Shown here piece by piece: positions 25,720 through 37,825 of a stretch of DNA of 64,000 nt (within the stretch, counting starts at the first letter, position 1; each line of letters opens with the position of its first letter). Below the pieces are notes generated by a model. That model did not search any database and was not told the DNA's origin. It was given only the letters and a program-made list of their open reading frames with translations. The position numbers and the translations under genes are program-made. Source of the DNA: Phytoseiulus persimilis (Eukaryota > Arthropoda > Arachnida > Mesostigmata > Phytoseiidae); the NCBI GenBank assembly GCA_037576195.1, contig CM075103.1, forward strand, positions 36,593,250 to 36,657,249, written 5' to 3'.

Positions 25720-28700
25720 CTAGATGAGAGGAGTCTCGTCGGAAGAAGAGTGATTCACGGGAGAAACGCGATTTGGGAGATCGCTGAGTATTTTCCGGCT
25801 TTTCCGGATCGATTCTCCGTCGTGGCTTGGCTCGATCAACGATGAATTTTCTATTGTAACCCCTGGTCCACCCAAAGAGTCCTGAATTGGAACCGTCTGA
25901 TCAGCGCCGTGGTTCGTCGACGTTCGTGGTACGTATTTCAGGAAGAGTGCAGGTAGGCACGAAACGAGGGTTACAAGGATCGCCTTGTAGAGAAACTGAG
26001 AGCTGAGGATGAAAGTCACGTCTGGAAAGAGTATACGCTTTGTTACAAGGAAGGTCGTAGCAAAATATCGATCGTACGAAATTAACGAGGCTTGATCTGC
26101 GCGGAGGAGAATATTCATCCCTGGATTTGCGATCTCAACTAGCTCGGACATCAACCGAATTCAATCCCAATTACCAGATCGTAAAGACTTGTCCACTCCG
26201 AAGACGTATTGGAGTATCGTGGTGTCAGGTCATGGGAATACGGTCTTACTGATGGGAGTCAACGCCGGGAAATCACTCCAGTACCTACCCCGAAGCATCG
26301 CAAGGAGACGAAATCGAACACCGCACCAGAACTCACTCTTTTTCGGGACTCACACTTGATGAGATGGTTCCAGAATGAATAGCCACAGTGGAGGGCGTCA
26401 ACAATCACAAAGAGGTCTCTTGCCGAACGACTCATCTCAATGCACTCCCATAACAAACACGAATATCCTCGGAACCCGATTCCTGAATGAGGATCTAACC
26501 CTTCGATTTCCAATTGCACTCACCGAACGACTCGTCTATGATGAAGAGTGATGCAACGTAAATCTCGAGCGAGAGACCCTCAGCCAGCAACGTGAGCCAA
26601 TGCCACGTCTGAATCGCCAGAGCCACCATGACTAGCTCGGTGACGATTAGTGCCGTGAAGCATATCCCTACGATGTGGATGAACTCGTTTTCGAAAAGAA
26701 CGAGTGCGCCGTAGATGATCAACGCACCTGTGATTCGAGTAGAATGTGATGTAGTTATTCACCCGAGATCGTGCCCGAGACTACCAGGGAGTGATCGACG
26801 GATGGAGCGATCGATGGAGACTCTTTGAGAAGCTCACCCTGCAGCACGCTGACCAGCATCCACACGAAGAATGTTTTGTACGACAGCAAGCGTCCCCTGC
26901 GCGTTTCTTTATATAATTCCGGACGGGCTAGAGCGGTTTGAGGGGTGACATCTTCGTCGAGCAGAAGGGACAATACGGGGAGCGTTGTGTAAACCGACGT
27001 GTACCCGACAATCAAGGCCCCTTGGAACAGAGACACAGGTGCGAAGTAGAAGATCGAACTGAAGACCGCTTGCATAATCGAGATGATGAGTCCGCGGTGG
27101 AGGACGAATTGAGACACAGCCGCTGATCGTTTGTAACTGTATCGTCCGTGCACGAGGAGCAGTCGGCTCACGTGGGAGAATTTCGTGATCGAGAAATCGG
27201 CAGCCAACGAAGCCTGCTGACCTTCCTTGCCAACGATACCGATCCCCGCGTCAGCCGCCTGAATCATGCTCACGTCGTTGCCTCCATCTCCTGCAATCGC
27301 CGTCGCGAATCCGACTTCAATCTGGGCTCTACCCGACATGGACTGGGGAGCGGAGATCGGAACGGTGAAAGTTTTCAAATATCCCAAGGACGCTCACCTA
27401 TGGCGGCTGTTCGTTTTCTCGTACGGCTCCTGATCGACTCGACAACCTGGGCTTTCTGTTTGGGCGCACACCGACAGCAAACGACAGCAGCACAGGCGGA
27501 AGCAAGTCCGATGAATTCCTCGGCGTAGAACTCCAGACAGGTCTCGAGACTGTGGCCGCTGATGATCAAGGCAGCTTTACTGTTCGCAAGGATCTTCAGA
27601 CACTCCAGTTCTTCCTTACATTCCTCTCTGCCGCTGACGCTTCTGAACTCGTGAACGTAATCTGCTCCCGACGTCAGCCCGCACGAATTCGCGATCGAAG
27701 CTGCGGTCTCTAACTTGTCTCCTGTCAGCATCCAGACCTTGATTCCGGCCTTCGACAGCCGCTCAAGCGTTTGTTTCACATCAGCTTGAAGCAGATCCTC
27801 TAAACCTACGTGAAGCTCTGTTATGGTTATGGTTATTTATTGATCCTCCAATGAGATATCTACATTTTCTTTTATATACATATCACATGGGACCCAGTTC
27901 CTGGGGCGATTGCGTTCAGCGGATCTCTCGGGTTTCATTCTCCCATTTTTCCAGGGTCATTCTCGTATCCCTCCATGTCTCCTGTCTGCACTCCTTGGTG
28001 AGTGTATAAAGTCGAGAGGGAGCGCTAGGCCAAGTGTAACTTGGCTTATGTCCATGAATATCCATTCGAAAAATGAAACTTCTCAGCTCACCTGTCAAAC
28101 AAACTAGCTCAAGGTCTTCCTCGAGGCTTCTCAGGGCCTCGTCGACTTTCGTCTGACGATCCTCCATCTCGACTCTCGCCTGATCCAGTCGCGATCGGAA
28201 CTCGTCGTACATTTCTTCCGTCAAGGGCTTCTTCGCAACGACGAGCGTCCGCAGACCCTCACTAGCAAACTCATTACATCTTCCCTCCAACCAATCGTCG
28301 GGCTCGATCCGGCGCACGATTCCCGACATGACGTCGTCAGCTCCTGAAGAATGATGACAAGTGCTGAGTCGATGTCAGAGAGGCGGTTCCGAAGTTCGGA
28401 CCAAGGCATCGCCTTTTGCGACGGGGATCGGTTCCGTCCAACTCACCTTTCATCAGGAAAGTGATTTCCTGGCTGCGCTCTTCCTTAACAATGATTCCCA
28501 TTCTCTTGCGCTCCGCTGAGAACGGGAACGTCTCGAGTATTTGGTACGTGAGTTGGATTCCGTGAGGTGTTTTCAGCTTCATCTGCTTTACGTCTCGGGA
28601 AACCAGGGTCAGACCCATTTTCTCGGCCCAATGTATGAGCGCGACTTCTTCAGGTGATGAGGCCTGGTAGGCGAAAGCCGATTCGTCACAAGCTCCACCG

Positions 28701-30389
28701 TCAACATTCGAAGTAGGGTCGCGCAGAGAAGTCGACGATTGAGACGAAGATCCCAAATTTGTGGCAGCCATGTCCTCTGTTCCGGCGCCGCCGTGCGCGA
28801 GCGTTACATTGTGACAGAGAGCCAGAGCCAAAACGGCGTCTTGTTGTGGCCGCATGTCAACGGGCCCGGGCTGCCCGAATCGACTGTACCAGCGGGCGAT
28901 GATCGACCGAATTTCTCCGAAATTCTTGGCATCGTAACCCCGACCGCCAACGTGAAGCTTTTTCATCACCATCTCATTCTTGGTAAGCGTGCCGGTCTTG
29001 TCGGAAAGCAAGAAGTCTATTCGGCCGAGTTCTTCCGGGATTGTCGTGGATCTCACCACTGTATCGGGCATCTGCTTGTCGACCTGAATCATCAACGAGG
29101 AGCAAATCTTCCCGATATCCAAACTGACCCTCAGTGAGAACGGCACTATGTAGGAGAACAGGATAACGAAACGAAACAAGCTGATAATCCAAAGTCCGTC
29201 GAAACCTTTCAGAGTGACCATGGCCCCGGCCAAGAGGACGACGGAGGCGACACAAACTTTCACGAGGGAATTTATCTCTTCATCCAACTTCCCGACTTTG
29301 ATCCGAGATTTGTTCGTGTTCATCATGGACCGCGTTTCGATGCCGGTATAGATGACGCAGCTGCGAACGGAATCGATGTTCGTTGTTCGCAGATGTTATA
29401 ACAAAATACGATTTCCCATTCTTTTTGATTTAAGGTGGAATTCGAGAATCCACCTAGCCACCGACCCGACGGCTGTTCCTGACGCTACGACGGTATTCGC
29501 CCAGAGCGTATTCTTCACGGATAGGGACTCTTCCTGACTCGAGGAGCACGTCGCATGTGGTGTCGTGAATTTCCCTTCGAATTCATGAATCTTGCGCTCC
29601 GGCTCTTCGGCGATGATCCATGCCTTCGATTGCGCGAGCTGCTGCCAAGCGAGATGGTGAGCATAGAACTTCGAGACAGCATTCATCTGATCTCGAGGAT
29701 GACCTCCAGCGGAGAGAATCAGGTGTCTGAACTCCGAACCTCATGTCGCTCGAGACTCTGCGAGCTGTGCACTGCCACTCGAAGTTTCCAATCGGTTTCA
29801 CCATCTAGCTGATCCGTGCGAATGAAACAGGTCCCGTTGGGTTCCGTCGTGTGTAGAAGAACCATGTCTGCAGGAACTGTTCGATTCTCCTCCACAACGA
29901 TCAGGTCCGAAACTGCGGGAACATTTTGGTCAAGTCCATAGAATTGACGTGTCTTCGAACGCGGCATTCCGGAGCGGGCGTGACTTCACCTTTGATGTGG
30001 GCCGACTCCACTCTGACGAGTTCACCGTTTTCGCTGAGTTTTGTGTATTGTCGCGAATTGAACTCTTTGTCTCGACGATACCTCCGAAATTCGTCGATTG
30101 CCTCTCTGATGAGCGTCACGCTCAATACGAATATCAGTGGAGCGTAATATGTGAAAGCAGCACCTATTCGCAACGGAGGGATCAATTGGCTGAAACAGAG
30201 AGCCAGGAAGTAGAGGTTGAGGAAAAACGAGAACTGGTGGAGAAGAACCGCAGGAAGAAACGTGAGGATGTTGTATTTCTGGTTCCGTATCGTGTTGGCG
30301 AGGAATTCCCACTCTCCGCTCCCTCGACCAAGAAAGACCTTCCGGTCCCGCGGCTCCGCTTTGCGGGGCGGGGAGAAGCACGGTAACAT
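25720..30389 (-). CDS. ATP9: P4-type ATPase, ATP9A/B (Neo1) class
   Basis: P4-ATPases flip phospholipids towards the cytosolic leaflet; the ATP9/Neo1 class works at Golgi and endosomes and needs no CDC50 subunit. Minus-strand exons are 30389-29990, 29912-29740, 29641-29454, 29360-28447, 28343-28092, 27805-27398, 27290-26838, 26727-26524 and 26021-25720, giving 1097 residues. Visible motifs are NQKYN and FLPAVL before TM1, the actuator loop DGET (about 170-173), PFSLRV in TM4 and the phosphorylated Asp in DKTGT (374). Nucleotide-domain motifs include [16 protein letters not shown] and [10 protein letters not shown], and the hinge is [10 protein letters not shown] (from 779). TM7-TM10 resemble ATP9A/B almost throughout ([18 protein letters not shown]). 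Exon 2 uses a weak donor (GTTCGG), but the phase and the family alignment need it. The C-terminal tail from about 1050 is Ser/Pro-rich and not conserved. All catalytic residues are present, so it should be active. Confidence 0.95.
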
Positions 30390-33300
30390 CGGTGTGCCCC
30401 TCGTTGGTGTATGGCAATAACAGAATTGATAACACTGGAAGGGAACAATGACGTCATCCAGATGTACTTCGTGATGTCGTGTTTCTAGCTGGTAGTCGAG
30501 TCATTAGACGAGAGTCATGTCTTTTCTGAACTGCATTCGTTCTCGGATTAGGATAAATCGGAATCTATATTGATTATGGAGTCAGCTGAAGAGTAACACG
30601 ATTCAATATCAGAGTACTCTGTTATACCTACATTTCCTCGGTCTCCTGCGCGGCCAGTGCTATGTCGAATCGCGGTGCTTTAAGAAGGATCGCTTTCCCC
30701 ACGAACAGATTCCAGATGCATCGTCCTGGTACAGAGAGAGATGAGAGAGAAAACAATACGAGATTGGAGAACGTCCGAGCAGAACTACTGAACGCAATTT
30801 TGCCCCAATGAATCGAAAGGAGAAGACCGATGCGTTTTGGTATCTCAGGAGATATTCTTCCGACGCCATTTAGTTCTCCTCACATCGGGCAATTGATTAC
30901 GTTCAAGAAAATGGCGCCAGGGTCCTATCATCAATGAGTTTCGCCGGAGAGGGCCACGAAAGTTGAGAATTCATGAATGCCTACTTCTCTGATCGCCTCT
31001 TCCCATTTGGGAAACATCAGCAAGCTTAGATAGGAGTTCCCTATGGGGTACATCGGCTCCACCCGAAGCGGGACAAGTTGGCATCGGGGTTTCAGCGTTA
31101 CAGAGCATTCAAGTTCTTCGGAATTCGAGAATCCGATGTTTTTTTCAAAATAATGTGGAAGAACGTCAGCTATGTGGCGGATCTCCCGGATGGAGTTGAG
31201 TAAACTTGAAAAGCATTGAGCTTGGGGCAAACGAGCACGGTGTCCATCATTGATAGAGTCGGGTGGAGGCTGCTATTGACTTTCCACAGCGACAAAAGGG
31301 AGCAAAATGCTGACGTGTAGCGACGAGGTTTGAGAGCATCGGAACACGAGGAGCCCCGGGGACGCCTCTGATTATCGGAGAAGTTTCTGGAATCGACCCT
31401 CACCCGATTTGATCGCAATACCAGAGGTGTCCATGTTCTTGAGCACAGAGAAATCCCATCGGTAATCAGGCGTTACCCCCAAAACGTCTCAAGTCGAGAT
31501 GTTCGAAGAGCGATCTAGGGTTCCCGAGGTAGTTTTTCACGATGGCAATGCGCATAGTTGAACCCGGTACCAGCCGCGCAGCTTTTGACTCCGAATTGTG
31601 GGCTGCTTCAAGCGGTGCGTGCCCCGAATCACGAATGCCCAGATTCCCGACTCGACTTTCTCCAACTACCATCATTCGTGATCATTCTGCTGAAAATGAT
31701 AGATAGGGCCATCTGCGGAGCAAGATAGAGTCTTCCACAGCGTCGAGCGAACTCCGCTCGATCTTCGAGGACTTGCAGCTGAAGAGCGGAAGTGCATCCA
31801 CAAGTTTTATCAGAATCTCTATGATCCAAACAGGACTCCTTTCCAGTCGATTCGGGTGAAACCCCATGGATATTGTGTCCGAACCGTGATTTCGACTGGC
31901 CAACTTTCGTAGAAATCAATCAATTCTGTGTATTTGAGTCGGTATTCCGGATCTCCGGGATTCCGGACCCGGGCATTTCAAACACATTGACCACAGTGAG
32001 CGCGGATGAATCGCACGTAGACGGCCATGAGTGCCGTGTTCTCGGGGATATGACCAGAACCGTAAAGGACCGGCTCTCACTGCACTCTGCACGCCTACTT
32101 CTTCATTGTTTTTTCGGTTCCCACACTGATTTCCAGAGAGCGGATCTGTTGACCAATGGAAGGGCAGACCCGGAGGGCTCAACAATCCGAATAGAAATGC
32201 TCCAAGGCCGCTGCTCTTGGATCCGAACATCAAAACTGATATCCCTGGCATATCATTTTGAGACTCCACTCTATTGTCAACGGATTATGGTATTCGGGGC
32301 TTCAGAAACTCTTCTAATCGATGAAATGATTCTCTGATCCATGCGGCGGGCCCGTCTGTAGACTCCCAAATCGGAGAAGTCGAACGCGAGCTCATCGAAT
32401 CGGTGCTACGAGAGCTGCGCTGTATTGGGAGACCTTCTCATTCACTGACAGCAGCAATGGTCCGTCTTGGACTGGCCGAACCGATCTGATCAAGACTCAC
32501 CGACTCTATTTGTGGCACTTCGGTTGGATGCGCTCTATTCTTCGATCACCGAAACCTCGGAATATCTCCAAGCAATGGTTCTCCTGAAGGCTACCACGAT
32601 CCCGCACGCTCACTCAGCTGTCACTCTCCACACCACGCTCACACGGCGATGCAAAGAGGGTCCGTTCTCGAACGCTCCATCGCCGCTGTTCAAGTGAATG
32701 ACTCAGCAAGCGTTTCCCTCCGTCAAGGGAAGGAACCTGCGACAATCTGGTGCGCACGATTCTTCCGGTGCGCCGGCGCGCCGAGAACTCGACGACCCGG
32801 AATCGGATCACCGTCGCCATCGGAAAATGGTTGGAGTGATCTCCCCGAAACTCTCCGCCTCGTGAGTGGCACGCACTTTCCCATGCATGGATGAAACGAT
32901 GAATATAATGATTCCAGTCCGAGGGGAGCGAGTTTCAGGCTCGACGATCTCCATCGTGATCAGGTGAAGGAATTGACACCGTGTTTCAAAAGCGTTTAGT
33001 CTCGCGAATCCCCTGTTATATCGAAGTTCGTTCCAACAAGTATCTCTTTACAAGGGAGGTTTGAAACTCCTCGTCACAGTCTAGCGAGTCTTCCGGTGAG
33101 TCCGGGTCTGCTGCAAGAAAGACGAAACTGCCCATCGGTAAGATGCCGCCCGGGCCACATCGGGATCGTACAACTGAAGCGCTGTTCCAACCGATGCCAT
33201 GCGTGGCTTCCTGATGGATAGGACGGCGAGGATAGCTTCGCGGCAGCTTGCGGATACGTCTACTATCTAATCCGAAGGTTTCAGAGCCCGCTCACGTAAT

Positions 33301-35236
33301 TAAGCTCGTGTCCTCCAATGTTCAGTTGGTCTCGTGCCGCTATCCCACCTCTCATCTAGATCCCATTCATTCCGTTTTCGCCTCGTTCAAGGCGGCGAAT
33401 AGAGGGACTTCGAAGAGCCCTAGTGGTGCTCTGATCGCAGCAGGGAGGCTCTTCACAACTATCGAGAGTATGCCATCGTCCCTGATTATGCAGCATATTC
33501 CTTCGGCCGCAAAAAAAGTCCTTCGTTCAACAGAGTCCCGCTCCTCAAAAATCAGTGGAATCTCAATGATCGACCGTTCAGTCGGTAGCGAGGAACCGTT
33601 GAAGGCAATTAATACTTTCAAAAGCTCCAACCTCCAGGAAAGGGAAACAGGTACGAAACGAAAGAACAACAGTTCTGAGGATGCTCTAGCTCCTAGGACG
33701 CGATAGATGCCCTCTTACGTGGATCACCATCAATTCGTCTGAGACAGTGACGATGTCTCCGGAAGAGAATTGATTCCCACGACGGATTCATGCCTCCTCC
33801 GATGATACTTCTGTGTGGATACATGTGATGGTATTCGAGGAATATTTGAAGCGTCGATCAGCGGAAATCTACGCCGGATCATCAGTGAAGCAAAGAAGGT
33901 CGAATCCTATTGAGAACTTTCTACCATTGAAACCCTTCCGTATTCGCTTCATTTGAGGCTTACAGGGGAATGGCAGAGAGGTGGAGATTTTGACAAGACT
34001 TCAGCGATTTTGAGACTGCTACGATCGCACGCCCTCCAACGAGCTCTGAATGGATTTTCGCTCCTTCCTGGTTCGTGGGTTCGCCCCCTCCCCTCTCCCT
34101 CCTCCAATGGAATCTCAGGAATCAGTATGAACAACCGCTCTATTCTCTTGGACTGCTTGTATGGGCAGAACTGAAGTTTTTGGACTTCGAACCGCAATCC
34201 GGAGGTTGAGATTGAGAGACGAAATCGGTCATACGACATGTTATGAAAGTTTGAGATGCTAGCTATACGATGAATGACATCGGCGTCCTCTGGTCCCCAA
34301 AGATCCAGCACGCGCGCCTGACGAAACAGGCCGCGTGGTTCATCTTCGGCGAGAAAAAAAAAATTGCCGTCAGCCGCAGGTTTTAGAACCGGTTGAAACC
34401 GGTTTCCGGGGGCGACTGCTCACTTTGCCTATGAATTCCACGGTGCTGACCGGGATCGAGGTGTCATCATGTTAGTTTAGAACCTCTCTGAGGAAATAGT
34501 TTACCTGATTTTCGAAAGAGTCAGGAAGATTGATCGAGCCGACTGAACTTGGGTTCAATTCCTGGCAGCTGCCAGATCGTGATACCAAATGAATGTTCAA
34601 CGACATCAGGAGAACGGCATGAATAATGTTTTTCGTCTCGATTGAAACTTTGTATCAATATCTGACTCTCTTGTCAGTCCCCGAAAAAAGAGTGAAGAAC
34701 GTTCCCGAGGCCATGCCATCCTGCCGTCAGTGACTTGACTCTCTGCTGAGCCCTCGGTGTAGGTTTCGAAGTAAGTTTCTCGCCACAGTTCCGTAGCGGA
34801 CTGTCTCCCCGTTCTCTCCATGGAGCGGGCCCCAATAACCGAACTAGGGATTTGTATAGCGAGGGTGCACTCCGCGAGTGGTGAAACACGCTCTAATGCT
34901 CTGAACTGCGATGAGGTCCGCCCGTTGAAGCCCTCAGTCCCCGCTCGTCTCATAAACTCCGTGTATTGGGGATCTAGCGGTGCCGAGCTCAGAAGCCGTC
35001 ACCGCGGATCTTTAAGGATTGCCACCGATCAGATAGTAACAACGACCACCGGCAGGAAATCAGGAAATTGCTCGAACCCTTACGCAAACTTTCGAAGTTT
35101 TATTCTGACAAATTCCTCCTGGAAAAATATACTTCAAAACACTGCAGATCGATAACTGATCCCACCCCGTGTGGCTATAACTACGTGCCGACAATCCAGG
35201 AGCAGATATCTTGCTCCTTCAACATGCACGCTTCGT
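30390..35236. other. 4.8-kb stretch without a clear gene
   Basis: Lies upstream of ATP9 and downstream of LAP1, both on the minus strand. Its right part should hold the LAP1 3' UTR and its left edge the ATP9 promoter. The only coding-like signal is a series of broken minus-strand frames between about 30.9 and 34.3 kb, described [10 protein letters not shown]. Confidence 0.45.
30931..31903 (-). pseudogene. possible decayed coding sequence, family unknown
   Basis: Minus-strand frames at 31903-31682, 31675-31466, about 31500-31390 and 31280-30931 read as amino-acid text with ordinary composition but shift frame or hit stops between pieces. Examples are STMRIAIVKNYLGNP and GVTPDYRWDFSVLKNMDTSG, then a final 100-residue piece. 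The order, spacing and one hydrophobic segment could fit an arthropod chemoreceptor such as an ionotropic receptor. I cannot see a diagnostic motif, so this is a guess. Further broken minus-strand frames at 33.4-33.7 and 33.9-34.3 kb may or may not belong to it. It may also be chance. Confidence 0.2.
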
Positions 35237-37055
35237 TCAACAGACTCTTCGCGGTTCCTTCCTCAACAAAATCGTGTTCCCGGTCAGTCGTGCGAGAAGC
35301 GCGGATCTTTTGTTGATATCAAGCTCCTCCCAGGCATCGTTGAGCACCCTGTCAGCCATCTCATCGTATTCCTTCCTACTGCGACCTTCGACCTCTTCGG
35401 TAGTGTGCACGGTGAAGATGAAAACGGCGCGCTCCTTAAACGGAGAATTGTAGTAGTCGCACAATGAGTGGAATATGCTGGCAGTGTAGGAATCGATCTG
35501 CTCAAGGGAGTTGAACAGCATAACGAAGTTGTCCTTGTCTCTCACGGAATTGTCGATAGTGTGCTTTGCTGCGACGGCATCCCGAGAATTCCGTAGTTTA
35601 GCACCGTTCAAGACTATAGGACGCTCAGCCGGATGGAAAGTCTTGGCTAGCGATGAAGCGAGTCGTTCTGAAAAGCAGCTCGCTAGGTGCTGCTCCTTCC
35701 TTGACGCTAAGATTATGAGGATTGCGGGCCCATACGCATAATTCGAGTTATTGAGTACTTCAGCGAAGGCGCCGCGGACAACAGCCCAGTTATGCGCCGG
35801 CTGCGTCGGGAACTGTTGTTTCAGATCAATGAGCTTTCTGTCGAATGCCGGCATGTGGTTCGGTCGGATCACTCGAAGTACCGTTCTCTCTGTGGCTTGA
35901 TAAATGACTCCTGCTAGGAAGAGCGTCAAGATGATAACTATGAAGGATATGCCGATCATCACGGTCTGCCGAGTTCCCGTATCCTCGACCACGATAGGAG
36001 GTCGCGACCATCGTTTTTGACACTCGATTAAGTCGTCCGATGACTGACGATAGGGGGACGTAGACTGGAATGAGTTAAGGATTGATTCACGTTAAAATCG
36101 ATACTGACAGCCTGGAGCCTGAAGAACACTCAAGAATCAGAACAGCCTCATAATTCGTGGGGGGATCGAGTCGGAATTTCATCTGAAGAATGAATTGGAG
36201 TGAACGTTCGCGGAACATCTAAGGAACAGGGATTCCGAATCGGTTGTGGGCAGATCCCTGTGAACGATATCCTGTGATTTCCCTCAGTTTTTCCGCAAAA
36301 TCCGTCCATAGCGTTCTAGCGTTTGAGGTGGCAATCACTTCAACTCTCCTCGCGCTTGAAACACTAGCAGCGAGTTCATCGATATCGCTTCAGATTCAGG
36401 TGAGGGTCTCAAGAGAGCTTATACACAAACGCTCGCATAACCGAGGGCTAACCACGGAACGCGAAACGAAAGAAGCTCTACTTGTCCAACGATGAACTGC
36501 CCGTGAACTTCCATTCGTCGTCTGACACGCGCTCAAGGCTCTCATTTTCAAAATCCGGCATTCTTCTCGACCAACTGCTCGCTGGCGCTGGTCCTACATG
36601 CTGATAGAGCGAGGCGCGGAATATTCCATTTCGAGAGGAAGCTCACACGCAGCTGCGAAAGCCCTCAAATGCCTCCAATATTTTGAAAACGGACTTGACA
36701 ATCGAAACCGTCGCGCTGAACCGTTCAACTTCAAAGACTGTAGTTCTTCGCGACGGAGGTCAGTGGTTTTGAGTGTGGTCGAGAACGAACGCGGAATGAT
36801 TTGCATTACCTGGCGTTTCCTTCGTAATCTCACTGCTGTTTCGATGAACGCTTCTTCTGGTTCTGACGGGGGCGCGCTAGGAGGTGGTAGGTCGGGCTCA
36901 TTATTTATTTCTGCTTCCTCCGGCCGAACGTTCCAGTGACTCCACTCTTCCTCATAGCTCTCGACTGTTCGAGGCTCTGCGGGCTGTCCGTAGATCGATG
37001 CCCAATCTTCGGGCTCTCCAACAGGAGTTCTCTTCTTGCTGTTCTTGCGCGGCAT
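35237..37055 (-). CDS. TOR1AIP: LAP1-like torsin-interacting protein
   Basis: LAP1 and its relative LULL1 are single-pass nuclear-envelope/ER proteins whose lumenal domain activates torsin AAA+ ATPases. Minus-strand exons are 37055-36810 and 36064-35237, giving 357 residues. Residues 1-100 are an acidic, proline-rich nucleoplasmic/cytosolic segment. A transmembrane helix lies at about 116-137 (IGISFIVIILTLFLAGVIY). The lumenal activator domain fills about 170-350 and has the family's AYGPAILIILAS, FVMLFNSLEQI, AVFIFTVHTTEEVE and the ending LDINKRSALLARL. That last segment is where the activating Arg finger would be expected; I have not verified the residue. The protein is shorter than human LAP1 (583) or LULL1 (470), mainly at the N-terminus. 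The lumenal exon is secure; joining it to the first exon rests on matching phase and a GTAATG donor. Confidence 0.82.
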
Positions 37056-37825
37056 GACTCGCGAACATCAAATCCTGCCGATGGGGATCCAGATCGTAAT
37101 CATGTCCCAGACCACATCATTCGGATCCGGAAATCAAGCCAGGCACCGCTGAGAACAAGGTGTTGCTAAAAATATCCCAAGGCCTGAACCTAGACCTGCG
37201 GATAGAAGGTTTTCTGTGAAGCCCGATAAACACGGGCAGCTGATTCTCGATGTAAACAAACAATGGCGCTCAGTGAGCTTCGAAACAATCTATCTCACGG
37301 GAGAGTCTTCCGTGGCCGTTGCTTTCAGCGTTCATTCACGACCAGAAACCGAAGGAGGTTAAGAAAGACGGCTTCGATTATCAAAAGAGTTGATTGAGCC
37401 ATCATTCCGGGAAAAGGTGCGAAGTTCGAATTTCGCGCCACATGCAAAGCCTCGAACCCGCCGTCCGCTCTCGTCTGCGGCAACCCGTCTCATTTAAGTC
37501 GGGTCTCAAGAACGCAAACGAATGACTTTGCCTCGATCACCGCGTAGATTCCGAATTGGAAAGAAGAATTGGAGAAGCTCGAATCCCGGTCCCATCTCAG
37601 CCGTCATGAAAGTACTTACTTGGGTCCCCAGAGAGAACTGCCAACTTTGTGAGAGAGGGATTCACCGGAGCCTATCACTCGTCTTCGCAGCTGCATCGTC
37701 CGGCAAGCCGCATGATGACTTAGGTGTTGGTTGAAAACAGTGTCGATCACTTTGTGACTGATTAATACTGCTGAAAGTGAACTTGCACACAGCTTTGCCT
37801 CGTTGAGTGGCTTCCGGAAGCAATC
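37056..37825. other. divergent promoter region between LAP1 and HGS
   Basis: Only 770 bases separate the two start codons, which point away from each other, so a shared or bidirectional promoter is likely. No TATA-like element stands out and no other gene is visible. Confidence 0.4.

Noticed and set aside
35237..35992. LAP1 as a single-exon protein starting at a GTG
   Set aside because: The frame continues upstream to an acceptor at 36065 and joins in phase to an exon with a proper ATG.
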